The position numbers and the translations under genes are program-made. Shown here in pieces: positions 46,068 through 54,343 of a stretch of 64,000 nt of DNA. The stretch is from Planctomycetota bacterium. GTDB taxonomy: Bacteria; Planctomycetota; Planctomycetia; Pirellulales; Pirellulaceae. Position 1 is the stretch's first letter. Each line of letters opens with the position of its first letter. The notes beneath the pieces are model-generated. The model was not told the origin of the DNA. It searched no databases and saw only the letters and a list, made by a program, of their open reading frames with translations. The DNA is taken from NCBI GenBank assembly GCA_016872775.1, contig VGZA01000006.1:1-64000 (forward strand), read 5' to 3'.

Positions 46068-47669
46068 TCAGGCCGTGCTGGTACGCGGCAGACCGTGGGG
46101 GCTCGTTTTTTCCTCCGCCACAATTCGTCGTCCGAGTTGCGCGCTGAGTTCGGCAAGTCGTTTCTGAGCGGCGAACCGTTCTTGCTCGATTTGTCGGTGG
46201 AGGTCAGCGACGATCTGGTCGGCGCGTCCCAGCCGTTCTTCACGGACGGCGATGCGTGTTTCCCGTTCGTGCAGGTCTTGATTGCGGCGTGCCAGCCATT
46301 CCTGAATCTCCGTGCGCTGCCGACGCAACCGCGATTGCTGTTCGGTCAACCGTCGCGCGACTTCGTCGACTTCCTTGCGTTGCTCAGCCAGAGTTTGTCC
46401 CGCCAGGCGATATTCATCCGCCAGTCGGGCTCGTCCAGCGGCAACGGCGCGGCTCAATTCCGCGGCTCCGAGGCGATCGCAGAGTTGTCCCCAGAGCTGT
46501 TCGAGCACCAGCCGTATATCCAGCGTTCCCTGGTGGACGCGCATCAGATCGGCTCGAATCTGTTCCACGGCGGCCGCGCGTTTGGCGAGCGACTCCTCCT
46601 GGGTCCGCGCACGAAGATCTGCTTGCTGCTGGGCGTCTTCGAGCTGGCGTCGTTCCAGGTTCAGCAGCCTCCTGAGTTCCTGGAACTCCTCCTCGTTCTT
46701 TCTCTGTTTCGCCTCCAGTTCCCGCCGCTGTCGTTCGCACGATTCCCAACTTTCCTTCAGCAGTGCCTCGCAGCCGTCAAAGCGTTCGACCCGGGTGCGG
46801 AACTCGTCCTGTTCGGCGCGCAGCGTTTCCCACCCCGCGGCCAACTCGGCATGAATGCGCGCTGTGGCGGATTCGGACTCTTCCCGGCAGCGCGCATCAA
46901 ACTGTCGGCGGTCGTTTTCCAGATTCGTCACCAGTTCGGCAAACTCACGGTCCTGGCTCTGTCGAGTTGCCTCCAATTCCCGCTGCTGCTCGTCCCAATA
47001 CGCTTTGGTTCCGTCGACCAGTTGCGCGAACGATTGTCGCTCGGCGGCGAGTTCCGATTCACGTTGGGTCAGCTCACGCATGCGCTTTTCGATCGCGCGC
47101 TGTTGTTCGGCCAACTCGTTCCGCCACGACAGCATGTTCGACTCGACCGCCGCCTGATCATGGGAAACAGACATTTCGGCGGCGTTCAGGTCGGCGATGC
47201 GGGTGTCGAGTTCCTTGCCGCGCGCGTCGAGTGCGGCGGCGCGCTGGCGGAGTTCCTCTTCGCGTTCGCGCAGTTGCAGTCGCTGCGCACGGCGTTGTTT
47301 GTCCAGTTGGGAAAGGGCGGCGTTCAGCGCCGCTTCCCGCTGGTCGAGATCGCGCTGCTTCGTCTGCAGGATCTCGGCGAGTTGACTGGCCTGCAGCCGA
47401 ACCTGAGGATCGACGGCGGTACCGCCGTCGGAAAACCGGGCTGCCCAGTCGTCCAGGCTTGTCCCCAGGTCGTCGTCGGAGTCGTCCCGAATCGAAGCGT
47501 TTTCTGGCGCGGCGGAAGCGGGGACCGAAGGCGAAACGAACGATTCTGCGACAAACTCCGGCTGCGTCCCGGGTAAGACGTGGGGTGCGTCGAATCGCGT
47601 CGAGACGAACGGGCCGGGTTCTCCAGCCGGCTTGGCGTCGATCGCATCCTGTTTTGTGATACTGGCCAT
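46068..47669 (-). CDS. Long coiled-coil protein of unknown function
   Basis: A disordered N-terminus of about 90 residues (FVSPSVPASAAPENASIRDD) leads into almost 400 residues of heptad-rich coiled coil, dense in Glu, Arg, Gln and Leu (KQRDLDQREAALNAALSQLD, QRRELEAKQRKNEEEFQELR). There is no membrane segment or signal peptide. The length and lack of Walker motifs exclude an SMC ATPase. It may be a cytoskeletal, scaffold or chromosome-organising protein. The antisense strand of this repetitive region is open over much of its length but reads as a shadow. Similar proteins appear to be common in planctomycetes, but I cannot name a family. Confidence 0.75.
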   Translation of the reverse strand: MASITKQDAIDAKPAGEPGPFVSTRFDAPHVLPGTQPEFVAESFVSPSVPASAAPENASIRDDSDDDLGTSLDDWAARFSDGGTAVDPQVRLQASQLAEILQTKQRDLDQREAALNAALSQLDKQRRAQRLQLREREEELRQRAAALDARGKELDTRIADLNAAEMSVSHDQAAVESNMLSWRNELAEQQRAIEKRMRELTQRESELAAERQSFAQLVDGTKAYWDEQQRELEATRQSQDREFAELVTNLENDRRQFDARCREESESATARIHAELAAGWETLRAEQDEFRTRVERFDGCEALLKESWESCERQRRELEAKQRKNEEEFQELRRLLNLERRQLEDAQQQADLRARTQEESLAKRAAAVEQIRADLMRVHQGTLDIRLVLEQLWGQLCDRLGAAELSRAVAAGRARLADEYRLAGQTLAEQRKEVDEVARRLTEQQSRLRRQRTEIQEWLARRNQDLHERETRIAVREERLGRADQIVADLHRQIEQERFAAQKRLAELSAQLGRRIVAEEKTSPHGLPRTSTA

Positions 47670-47967
47670 GGCCGTTATTAATGCCGGTCTGCCGGGTTCG
47701 CAGTGCCTGCTGCTTCCGTGGACGATCCGCGGACCAGCCCTTTTATCGGCAAACTCCGCCCAGAGGTTAGAGTTTTCCCCACCTGTTTTGTCGAACTTGC
47801 CGGATTCGTCGAAACGACCGTGCCTTCCACCCAGGCTATGGACCAGGTCGCTCGGGAGCCGTCCCTTGTAGTCCGCAACCGGCCGTGCGACAATCGAGGC
47901 GATTCCGCCGCGAGCGGATATGTTTAATTCGCTCTGGATCCAGCCTCTTTTCCGAGTTCAGTGACCC

Positions 47968-48255
47968 ATGAAAGTTGAACCGATCGGTGACAAAATCGTC
48001 GTCAAGCGATTGGAGGCAGAGGAGCGAACGGCGGGCGGACTCCTGCTGCCCGACTCCGCGCGCGAAAAACCCCAGCAAGGCCGCGTACTCTCCATCGGCG
48101 ATGGACGCCTTTTGAAGAACGGGACCCGGGTAAGACCTCTGGTCCAGGAGGGGGACCGCGTGGTGTTTTCCAGCTGGTCAGGCGCGGAAGTTGTCGTCGA
48201 TGATCAGCCGCTGCTGATCATGAACGAAGAGGACATTTTGGCGATCCTTGAGTAG
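47968..48255 (+). CDS. groES: Co-chaperonin GroES
   Basis: The 95-residue protein matches GroES: VEPIGDKIVVKRLEAEERTA at the N-terminus, the mobile-loop region RTAGGLLLPDSAREKPQQGRV, and the barrel strands EGDRVVFSSWSGAEVVVDDQ ending in EEDILAILE. It caps the GroEL cavity. No groEL gene follows; the next gene at 48421 encodes a secreted repeat protein. It may therefore be a lone paralogue or a gene separated from its GroEL. No strong Shine-Dalgarno is visible before the ATG, and no CIRCE element was seen upstream. Confidence 0.95.
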   Translation: MKVEPIGDKIVVKRLEAEERTAGGLLLPDSAREKPQQGRVLSIGDGRLLKNGTRVRPLVQEGDRVVFSSWSGAEVVVDDQPLLIMNEEDILAILE

Positions 48256-48420
48256 AATGTTCCGACGCACTGAAACGGCGCGCGTCGCGTCCAGGTCTGG
48301 CTGCCTGCGCAGGGCATGCCTGAGGATTGGTGGAGAGGGCGCTGCCGGATTCGAAACCGGCGTTACAATGCGTTTCACGACCTTGTTCGTGACCGATTTC
48401 TAATGCGTAAGAGGGGGAGT

Positions 48421-49536
48421 ATGTTCACAAGGTGTGGAGTTGCCCTGGGTTGCCTGCTCGTCCTGACGGTGGCCGTCGGGTCGGTTTGCGGTCAGGATAT
48501 CGAAGAGGTACGCGTCTACGAAAAGGCCGTTGCGCGGGCGATCGACTATTTACGACAAAAAGGCCAGAGTCCGGACGGTTCGTACAGCCCGCAGGCCAGT
48601 CCGGCAATTACCGCCCTGGTCACGACCGCCGTCTTGCAACATGGTCGCCGCCCTGAGGATCCCCTGGTAGCCAAGAGCTTGAAATACCTGGAACAGTTTG
48701 TTCGCGACGACGGGGGGATCTATAAAGGCGAATCGCTGCACCCCAACTACGAAACGGCGGTGGCTGTGCTCTGTCTTACCGAAGCAAACAAGGATGGCCG
48801 GTACACCACAGCCCTGAAGAAGGCCGATGCGTTCCTGAAGAACTTGCAGTGGGATGAAAGCGAAGACAAGGACCGATCCGACTTCGCTTACGGAGGCGCG
48901 GGTTACGGAAACAGCAAACGTCCCGACCTTTCGAATACCTCGTTCTTGATCGACGCTCTCAAGGCCACCGGCAACGACGCCAACAGCGAGGCAATCCAGA
49001 AGGCATTGTTTTTTGTCTCGCGATGTCAGAACCTGGAATCCAAGCACAATACGACGCCGTTCTCGGCGAAGAACCCGGACGGCGGTTTCTACTACACCCC
49101 CGCCGGCGGCGGTAACAGCCAGGCGGGAAATACCGACGAGGGCGGTCTGCGAAGCTACGCATCGATGACCTATGCCGGCCTGAAGTCGATGATCTTTGCC
49201 GGCGTGTCCGCCGACGACCCGCGCGTCAAAGCGGCCATGAAATGGCTGCAATCGCATTACGATCTCAAAGAAAATCCAGGGATGGGCGACAGCGGTCTCT
49301 TTTACTATTACCACACCTTCGCCAAGGCGCTGGACGCCAGCAAGCTCGAGGAATTTGTCGACGACAAGGGTGTGGCGCATCGCTGGCGCAGTGAGTTACT
49401 TCAAGAACTGGTCGCTCGACAAAACCCGGATGGTTCCTGGGTCAACCCCAACAAGCGTTGGCTGGAAGGGGACGCCAACCTAGTCACCGGGTACGCACTG
49501 CTCGCGATCAAGTACTGCAAACCGAAATCAAAATGA
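48421..49536 (+). CDS. Secreted prenyltransferase/squalene-cyclase-like repeat protein
   Basis: The ATG at 48421, right after a purine-rich AGAGGGGGAG tract, gives a signal peptide (GVALGCLLVLTVAVGSVCGQ). The 371-residue product has alpha/alpha-toroid repeats with helix pairs capped by PDGSYSPQASPAITALVTTA, DDGGIYKGESLHPNYETAVA, NPDGGFYYTPAGGG and NPDGSWVNPNKRWLEGDANL. These resemble the QW-like repeats of terpene cyclase/prenyltransferase folds, but no DxDD or DDxxD catalytic motif is seen, so an enzymatic terpene role is doubtful. Such proteins are common in planctomycete envelopes. Partners are unknown. Confidence 0.8.
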   Translation: MFTRCGVALGCLLVLTVAVGSVCGQDIEEVRVYEKAVARAIDYLRQKGQSPDGSYSPQASPAITALVTTAVLQHGRRPEDPLVAKSLKYLEQFVRDDGGIYKGESLHPNYETAVAVLCLTEANKDGRYTTALKKADAFLKNLQWDESEDKDRSDFAYGGAGYGNSKRPDLSNTSFLIDALKATGNDANSEAIQKALFFVSRCQNLESKHNTTPFSAKNPDGGFYYTPAGGGNSQAGNTDEGGLRSYASMTYAGLKSMIFAGVSADDPRVKAAMKWLQSHYDLKENPGMGDSGLFYYYHTFAKALDASKLEEFVDDKGVAHRWRSELLQELVARQNPDGSWVNPNKRWLEGDANLVTGYALLAIKYCKPKSK

Positions 49537-49759
49537 TCGGGGCGTCATCGATTTGATGACGCAGCAGCGACATTCTTTTTGGGGTTCCACCGTGGCGCGG
49601 CCCCGCCGAATTGGCGTGGGACAAGCGTTTTTCTCGATCCTGCGCTGGGCTCCTATTCAGCCCATTTCCACGGGCATTCCCGTTGTGGCATTCCAGTTGC
49701 AATGGAATGGCCCGGAGTCGGCAGGTTGTTCAAAGACTGAAGCAACGGGGGGGACGAAC

Positions 49760-50224
49760 ATGAGACTTATGGCATTGATCCTGGCGGCAGGATTGGGATT
49801 CGGAATTTCGGCGCAGGCAGCGCGGGCCGACCATTTTCGAGAGGCGAACCGGATCCTCGATCGGCTGGAACGTCTCTCCGATGACCTGGTGGACGATATC
49901 CGCGGCCATTTTCGCGGCGTGCCGCATTTTGTACGATTACTTACGGAGGCGAGCCGGCTGCACCAGCGCGTCTGCGGCCTGCGCCATCAACTGTTTCGTG
50001 GGCCGGGATGGTCGGTAGAGCGGGAATTATCGCAACTTGACCGCTCGCTCCATTCTCTGGAAGATCTGCTGGAGGACGTCGACGATTGGCAGGCCCGGAA
50101 TCGAAACCGCTCCTGTCCACGCGTCAATGTGCGTCCCGCGGCGCGTCTCTTGGTGCAACTCCATGATCAGATTGAGGACTTGCAGGACGAGCTTCGCGAG
50201 AACTGCCGTTTTGATCGGCGGTAA
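49760..50224 (+). CDS. Small secreted helical protein of unknown function
   Basis: The ATG at 49760 is preceded by a GGGGGG-containing tract and starts a clear signal peptide (MALILAAGLGFGISAQAARA). The frame is open further upstream but that part reads as non-coding. The mature part of about 130 residues is charged and helical (HFREANRILDRLERLSDDLV, WSVERELSQLDRSLHSLEDL, QLHDQIEDLQDELREN), perhaps a coiled coil, with Cys in VCGLRHQL, SCPRVN and ENCRF. I recognise no family. Function unknown. Confidence 0.7.
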   Translation: MRLMALILAAGLGFGISAQAARADHFREANRILDRLERLSDDLVDDIRGHFRGVPHFVRLLTEASRLHQRVCGLRHQLFRGPGWSVERELSQLDRSLHSLEDLLEDVDDWQARNRNRSCPRVNVRPAARLLVQLHDQIEDLQDELRENCRFDRR

Positions 50225-50300
50225 TCAACGCCGATCGTTGTTTATCTCGCAGAGGCGCAAAGGAATCCTCTTGCGAAAAGGCGGCAGGAAGCTTCAGGGG

Positions 50301-50365
50301 GTCGGGAGTCTTTGGCGCGTATCCGCAGACCATTTGAATAAGCGTTACCGCCAAAGACTCCCGAC
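50301..50365. repeat. Inverted-repeat element, copy 2 (GGGAGTCTTTGGCG family)
   Basis: GTCGGGAGTCTTTGGCG (50301-50317) and its exact complement CGCCAAAGACTCCCGAC (50349-50365) form a 17-bp stem with a 31-base loop. The core arm is the same as in the copy at 33047-33117, while the loops differ. It lies between the small secreted protein gene and the BtuF-like gene. Confidence 0.9.
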
Positions 50366-50459
50366 CACGGAACTGCTAGACTGTGCGGATCGTGATGGCG
50401 GTCAAAGGCGTGACCTGACCGTTGGCTCGCAGTCTTCCCTTCCGTGAACCGGCATATCG

Positions 50460-51266
50460 ATGCGATTCCCAAAACGCATTATTTGTTTGTCGGCCGAGTC
50501 CGCGGATTGGCTGGCCCGACTCGGCGCCTGGGAACGGGTCGTGGGCGTGACCTCTTTTTACGAGCCGCCCCGCGAGTTGGCACCTCGTCCACGAATCGCG
50601 GGTTTTTCCACGGCGCAACTCGATGCGATCGTGGCGCTGCATCCCGATCTGGTTCTGGGGTTTTCGGACGTGCAAGCCGCCGTCGCGGCGGAATTGGTGC
50701 GCCGGGGCCTGACGGTCGTCGTCACCAACCAGCGCACGATCGATGAACTGTTCGACGCGCTGGAATTGATCGCTCGTGCTGTCGACCGGGCGGCCGCGGC
50801 CGAGCCGTTGCTGGTACAGCTTCGGGCCGATTTGGCCGCCGTTGAACCGCCGCCGCGACGGCCGCGTGTCTACTTCGAGGAATGGCACGATCCGCCAGTG
50901 AGTGGCATCTGCTGGGTAAGCGAATTGATCGAGCGAGCGGGCGGCGAAGATGTATTCGCCGAGTTTCGAAATCGCGCAGCGGCCGCCGATCGGGCTGTCA
51001 CGACATCCGCGATCGTCGCCGCCGCGCCTGAAATCATGATCGCCTCGTGGTGCGGCAAACCGGTCGATTGGCAGCGCGTTCGCAAACGGCCTGGCTGGAA
51101 CAGCCTGTCCTGCGTCCAGGCTGGCCAGCTGTACGAAATCCCCAGTAATCAGATTCTGCAACCCGGTTTTGGCTTGGCGGCGGGCTACGCCCAGATCCGA
51201 TCGATCGTGGGCGGGGGCGCCACCGCCATCGCAACAGCTACAGTGCGGCAACTTTCGTTATCGTAA
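50460..51266 (+). CDS. BtuF-like cobalamin/iron-siderophore binding protein without signal peptide
   Basis: The 268-residue protein has the two-lobe helical-backbone (TroA/BtuF-like) fold pattern: RIICLSAESADWLARLGAWE, VVGVTSFYEPP, DAIVALHPDLVLGFSDVQ, RRGLTVVVTNQRTIDELFDA, YFEEWHDPPVSGICWVSELI and RAGGEDVF. This is like ABC-transporter binding proteins for vitamin B12. No signal peptide precedes the first strand, so it would remain in the cytoplasm unless the true start lies elsewhere. No ABC permease or ATPase gene is adjacent. Lone BtuF-like proteins of this type occur in several bacteria; their ligand is often presumed to be a corrinoid, which I cannot confirm here. Confidence 0.8.
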   Translation: MRFPKRIICLSAESADWLARLGAWERVVGVTSFYEPPRELAPRPRIAGFSTAQLDAIVALHPDLVLGFSDVQAAVAAELVRRGLTVVVTNQRTIDELFDALELIARAVDRAAAAEPLLVQLRADLAAVEPPPRRPRVYFEEWHDPPVSGICWVSELIERAGGEDVFAEFRNRAAAADRAVTTSAIVAAAPEIMIASWCGKPVDWQRVRKRPGWNSLSCVQAGQLYEIPSNQILQPGFGLAAGYAQIRSIVGGGATAIATATVRQLSLS

Positions 51267-52612
51267 TCAACAGTGCCACGGTGGATTTGCCTTTTGCACC
51301 TTCCGGATCCAAGCAATAGACCAGGTGGGATTCTCCGGATCTTGAATTCAAAGCGAGTCGGATTCGGATGGCGACAATTTCTGGGATCTGTACCTCTTGG
51401 TGTTGTCCGTTGACTTTGATCGGTAATTTCACATTGTTGATCGACTTGATCTGTTCGAGATCGACCTACAAGTCCACGCGAACCTGATCCTCGCCTGTTT
51501 GCGTTGGGCGCAGCTGAATCGTGGTTCCTTCTCGCACGACCCTTACCTGAGGTTCATAAGTGGGAACTTGTTCGCCGCCGCGCCGACAACCTACAACCAA
51601 TGCGCGCTCCGCCGCATCCTGGATCGTTGCGGATTGAGAGTCCAACATTGTCACTTTGGGCGCCAAGATCATGTTGACAGTTCGCTGTGCCTGTAATTCA
51701 GAGCAAAACCGCTGGGTGGCATCATTATCTAATACGGCGCAACAAATCGGCAGCCGCTTCTCCACGTTGGATGTCGCCGCCAGCGGCGCGACACGCGGCG
51801 ATTCATGGTCCCAAGGCAGCAGCGTGGGCTGAATCACACTGGAACCCGGAGTTTGATCGTGATCCACAGTGACAGAGTCGGCATTCCAGTTCTTTGACGC
51901 GTTCATGTACCGCCGCAGTCGCAACCACGACCATATTGTCGCCCTGGCAGAAGGTGGTTGAGGGCGGATCCACCGCGTCGCGTCGCGACGGGTTGAATTG
52001 AATTTCGCTGGAAACGAATCTCGCAAAATCGCGTCGTGCCACGCTCTCATCTTCGATGCCAAGAGCGTCGGCAAACCGCTTGATGACTTCGGCTGCTTCG
52101 TAAATGCGCGTCGTCGTCGCCTCGTTCGCCTCCGCTGACGCCGGCACGACGTACGAGCCGAGTCGTTGGGGCGTGACGATATTCGCAAGCACCTCCGCGG
52201 ATTGGGAGGCGCGAGCGGAATGACGATCGTCGGACGAGTCAACCCGTATACAGCCGGGCCTACCGGTCGGTCGGTGACTCATACGTCGACGCGTTGGCGC
52301 ACAGTCGTCGCGCCAGATTCGCAGCCAGCTCTCGGAGCCGATGCGATGGCAGTGTATCTGCTGCGTCCATCGATCGAAGAAAATGCCGCTGGGACTGGTC
52401 CAAATGGGAGGTGTTACCGACTTCAGCAGCACGACGATCCAGAGCGCGTAGGCCAGGTGCGGATGACGTCGCGACAGGAGTCGCCCGGCGATCGCAACCG
52501 CCACGATGAGCAGCGACAGTTGCCAGACCTGCGTGACGATGGCCAGACAGGTAGCACTTTAGACGTACAGTTGTCCTTGATTCAATGCCAATTTTCAAAG
52601 GTCGGAATTCAT
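51238..52612 (-). pseudogene. Decayed M56 (BlaR1-type)/secretin-like gene
   Basis: From an ATG at 52612 the minus frame reads MNSDL, TGA, KLALNQGQLYV, TAA, then CLAIVTQVWQLSLLIVAVAI and RHPHLAYALWIVVLLKSVTP, the membrane start typical of M56/BlaR1 sensors. The expected HExxH peptidase domain is absent. After a helical part ending VVVATAAVHERVKELE the frame shifts near 51870-51890. The new frame gives VEKRLPICCAVLDNDATQR and MILAPKVTMLDSQSATIQD, a secretin/FecR-like end. An in-frame TAG at 51466-51468 then interrupts it before VDLEQIKSINNVKLPIKVNG, which runs to 51238. At least three stops, one frameshift and a missing domain make it non-functional. It overlaps the BtuF-like gene end by 29 bases. 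Confidence 0.75.
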
Positions 52613-52792
52613 TTCGAGCCTGGTTGCCACTTCCTCTCTGACGGTCGTCTGCCAAGCAGGGTGGTCGCCTGCTCTTCGTTATCTTGCAACCCGCCTTGCA
52701 ACCGGGAACAATGTTGCGTCTATAGTCTTTTTTGACCCCTGTCCCCCATCCCCCGTCCCCCTTGGGAATGAACTTAAGAAAGGAACCAAGTT

Positions 52793-53374
52793 ATGCGTCG
52801 ATCGCTGCCAGTGATGATCGGGTCCTTGTTGGTGGTGTTTGTCTGGAGTTTCGCGAGTTTGGCGCGCGCCGCCGACGAATACACCTACGATGCCGTGCAC
52901 TCTTCCGTGAGCTTCAAGGCGCGGCATCTTGACATCAGCTGGATTCACGGCCGATTCAATGAGGTCAGCGGAAAATTCTCGCTGGACCGTACCGATCCCA
53001 CCAAGTCGAGCTTTCAATTGTCGATCAAGGCCGACAGTGTCGACACGAACAACAAGGCCCGTGACGAACACCTGAGACAGCCCGATTACTTTGATACCAA
53101 GCAATTCCCGACAATCGATTTCAAGAGCACGAACGTCAAGGTGGTCGAGGGCGGTTTCGAGGTGACGGGCGATTTCACGATGCACGGCAAGACCAAGTCG
53201 ATCACTTTCGTGCTGCACGGCGGCAAGGAGATCACATTCCGCGACTCGAAAATTGTTGCCTTCTCCACCGAGTTGTCATTGAAACGGAGCGATTTCGGTT
53301 TTGACAAGAATGCGATCGGCTTGATCGGCGATGAAGCCCGGATCCTCATCGACTGCGAAGGCGTGCGCAAATAG
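52793..53374 (+). CDS. YceI family protein
   Basis: A signal peptide (LPVMIGSLLVVFVWSFASLARAA) precedes a complete YceI beta barrel: YTYDAVHSSVSFKARHLDIS, GRFNEVSGKFSLDRTDPTKS, DSVDTNNKARDEHLRQPDYF, FPTIDFKSTNVK, VTGDFTMHGKTKSITF and AFSTELSLKRSDFGFD. YceI proteins are lipocalin-like and bind polyisoprenoids or related amphiphiles in the periplasm. AAGGA lies 9 bases before the ATG. The membrane protein gene follows after three bases, so the two are probably cotranscribed. Confidence 0.95.
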   Translation: MRRSLPVMIGSLLVVFVWSFASLARAADEYTYDAVHSSVSFKARHLDISWIHGRFNEVSGKFSLDRTDPTKSSFQLSIKADSVDTNNKARDEHLRQPDYFDTKQFPTIDFKSTNVKVVEGGFEVTGDFTMHGKTKSITFVLHGGKEITFRDSKIVAFSTELSLKRSDFGFDKNAIGLIGDEARILIDCEGVRK

Positions 53375-53377
53375 CCG

Positions 53378-54271
53378 ATGCCTGACTGGGGAATGTACAT
53401 GCAGGCGTCGATCGGCAGTCTGATCGTCAGCGCCTGCGTTGCGCTCGGCGGCGGCTGGCTGGGTCGGCCGGCCGCCTCCTGGCGGGTCGTCGCCAGCGGC
53501 ATCGGCGCCGTCGGCGCGGGACTGGCGAGCGGCTATCTGTTATTGGGCTTCGGCTGGGTGTGGCCGCCGGCCAAAGCGCTCGATCGACTGCTCGAACTCA
53601 TTTTGCCGGCTGCCCTGGTGATCGAATTCGCGGCGGGAATGCCGAGAATTTCTCCGCAGTTGGCCTGGGGTTTGCGCATCGGTCTCGCCGCCGCAACCAG
53701 TCCCGTCTTGTTGTATGGCTCCGTCTATTTGCGCCAGGAACTGCCGGAATGGAATACGCTCGCCACGCCGACCACCCTGCTGGCCTGCGGCGTGTTGCTG
53801 GCGCTCTACTGGCTGCTGCTGGTTTGGCTCGCGCAGCGACGCTCTGGAGTTTCGATCGCCATCGCCATCAGCATGGCGACGCAATGCGCGGGAGCGACGA
53901 TCATGCTGGCCGGCTACATCAAAGGCGGCATGGCCGCCGGGCCGCTCGCAGTCACGATTGCCACCACGGCGATCGTGGCGAACCTGACAAGAAACCGCGC
54001 GGCAACGCAGAGCATCCTTGGCGTCGGCATCCTCGGACTGTTCGGCCTGTTGTTCATCGGACGGTTCTACGGAGGATTGCGGACCCCCGCTGCTCTGCTG
54101 ACATTCCTTACTCCCCTGCTCTGCTGGGTGACCGAAATACGAGCGGTACGCGACTGGAAAGATTGGCAATTGTCCGCGTTGCGACTCACCCTGATCACGC
54201 TCGCGCTGGCCCTGCTCCTGGCCCTCGCCAAGCGAGATTTTGATCGCGACTTCGCACCCTTGCTAAGATAA
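53378..54271 (+). CDS. Integral membrane protein of unknown function
   Basis: The 297-residue protein has about 8-9 hydrophobic segments (SLIVSACVALGGGWL, ASGYLLLGFGWVWPP, TLLACGVLLALYWLLLVWLA, TIMLAGYIKGGMAAGPLAVT, GVGILGLFGLLFIGRFYGGL, LRLTLITLALALLLALA) and short loops. No motif I recognise is present. Its start is three bases after the YceI stop, with no separate ribosome site, so translation is probably coupled. A role linked to YceI is inference. It ends just before the GTTCCCC tandem repeat. Confidence 0.8.
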   Translation: MPDWGMYMQASIGSLIVSACVALGGGWLGRPAASWRVVASGIGAVGAGLASGYLLLGFGWVWPPAKALDRLLELILPAALVIEFAAGMPRISPQLAWGLRIGLAAATSPVLLYGSVYLRQELPEWNTLATPTTLLACGVLLALYWLLLVWLAQRRSGVSIAIAISMATQCAGATIMLAGYIKGGMAAGPLAVTIATTAIVANLTRNRAATQSILGVGILGLFGLLFIGRFYGGLRTPAALLTFLTPLLCWVTEIRAVRDWKDWQLSALRLTLITLALALLLALAKRDFDRDFAPLLR

Positions 54272-54277
54272 GGTGAC

Positions 54278-54326
54278 GTTCCCCGTTCCCCGTTCCCCGT
54301 TCCCCGTTCCCCGTTCCCCGTTCCCC
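54278..54326. repeat. GTTCCCC heptamer repeat, 7 units
   Basis: Seven exact tandem copies of GTTCCCC lie between the membrane protein stop and the DUF1501 start. The complement GGGGAAC is repeated three times at 723-743. The copy number is likely variable by slippage. Confidence 0.95.
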
Positions 54327-54343
54327 GTAACCCCCTCCTCACC

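Noticed and set aside
46047-47576. A 509-codon plus-strand frame opposite the coiled-coil gene
   Set aside because: It is rich in Leu/Phe/Arg of the kind produced by reading antisense to Glu/Gln/Arg-rich coiled coil; the minus-strand product has clear heptads.
47670-47967. Short frames between the coiled-coil and GroES genes
   Set aside because: None has a ribosome site, signal peptide or conserved-looking composition; the gap is more likely promoter sequence for the two divergent genes.
54278-54326. Tandem heptamers considered as a CRISPR-like array
   Set aside because: There are no spacers between the 7-base units and no cas genes nearby.
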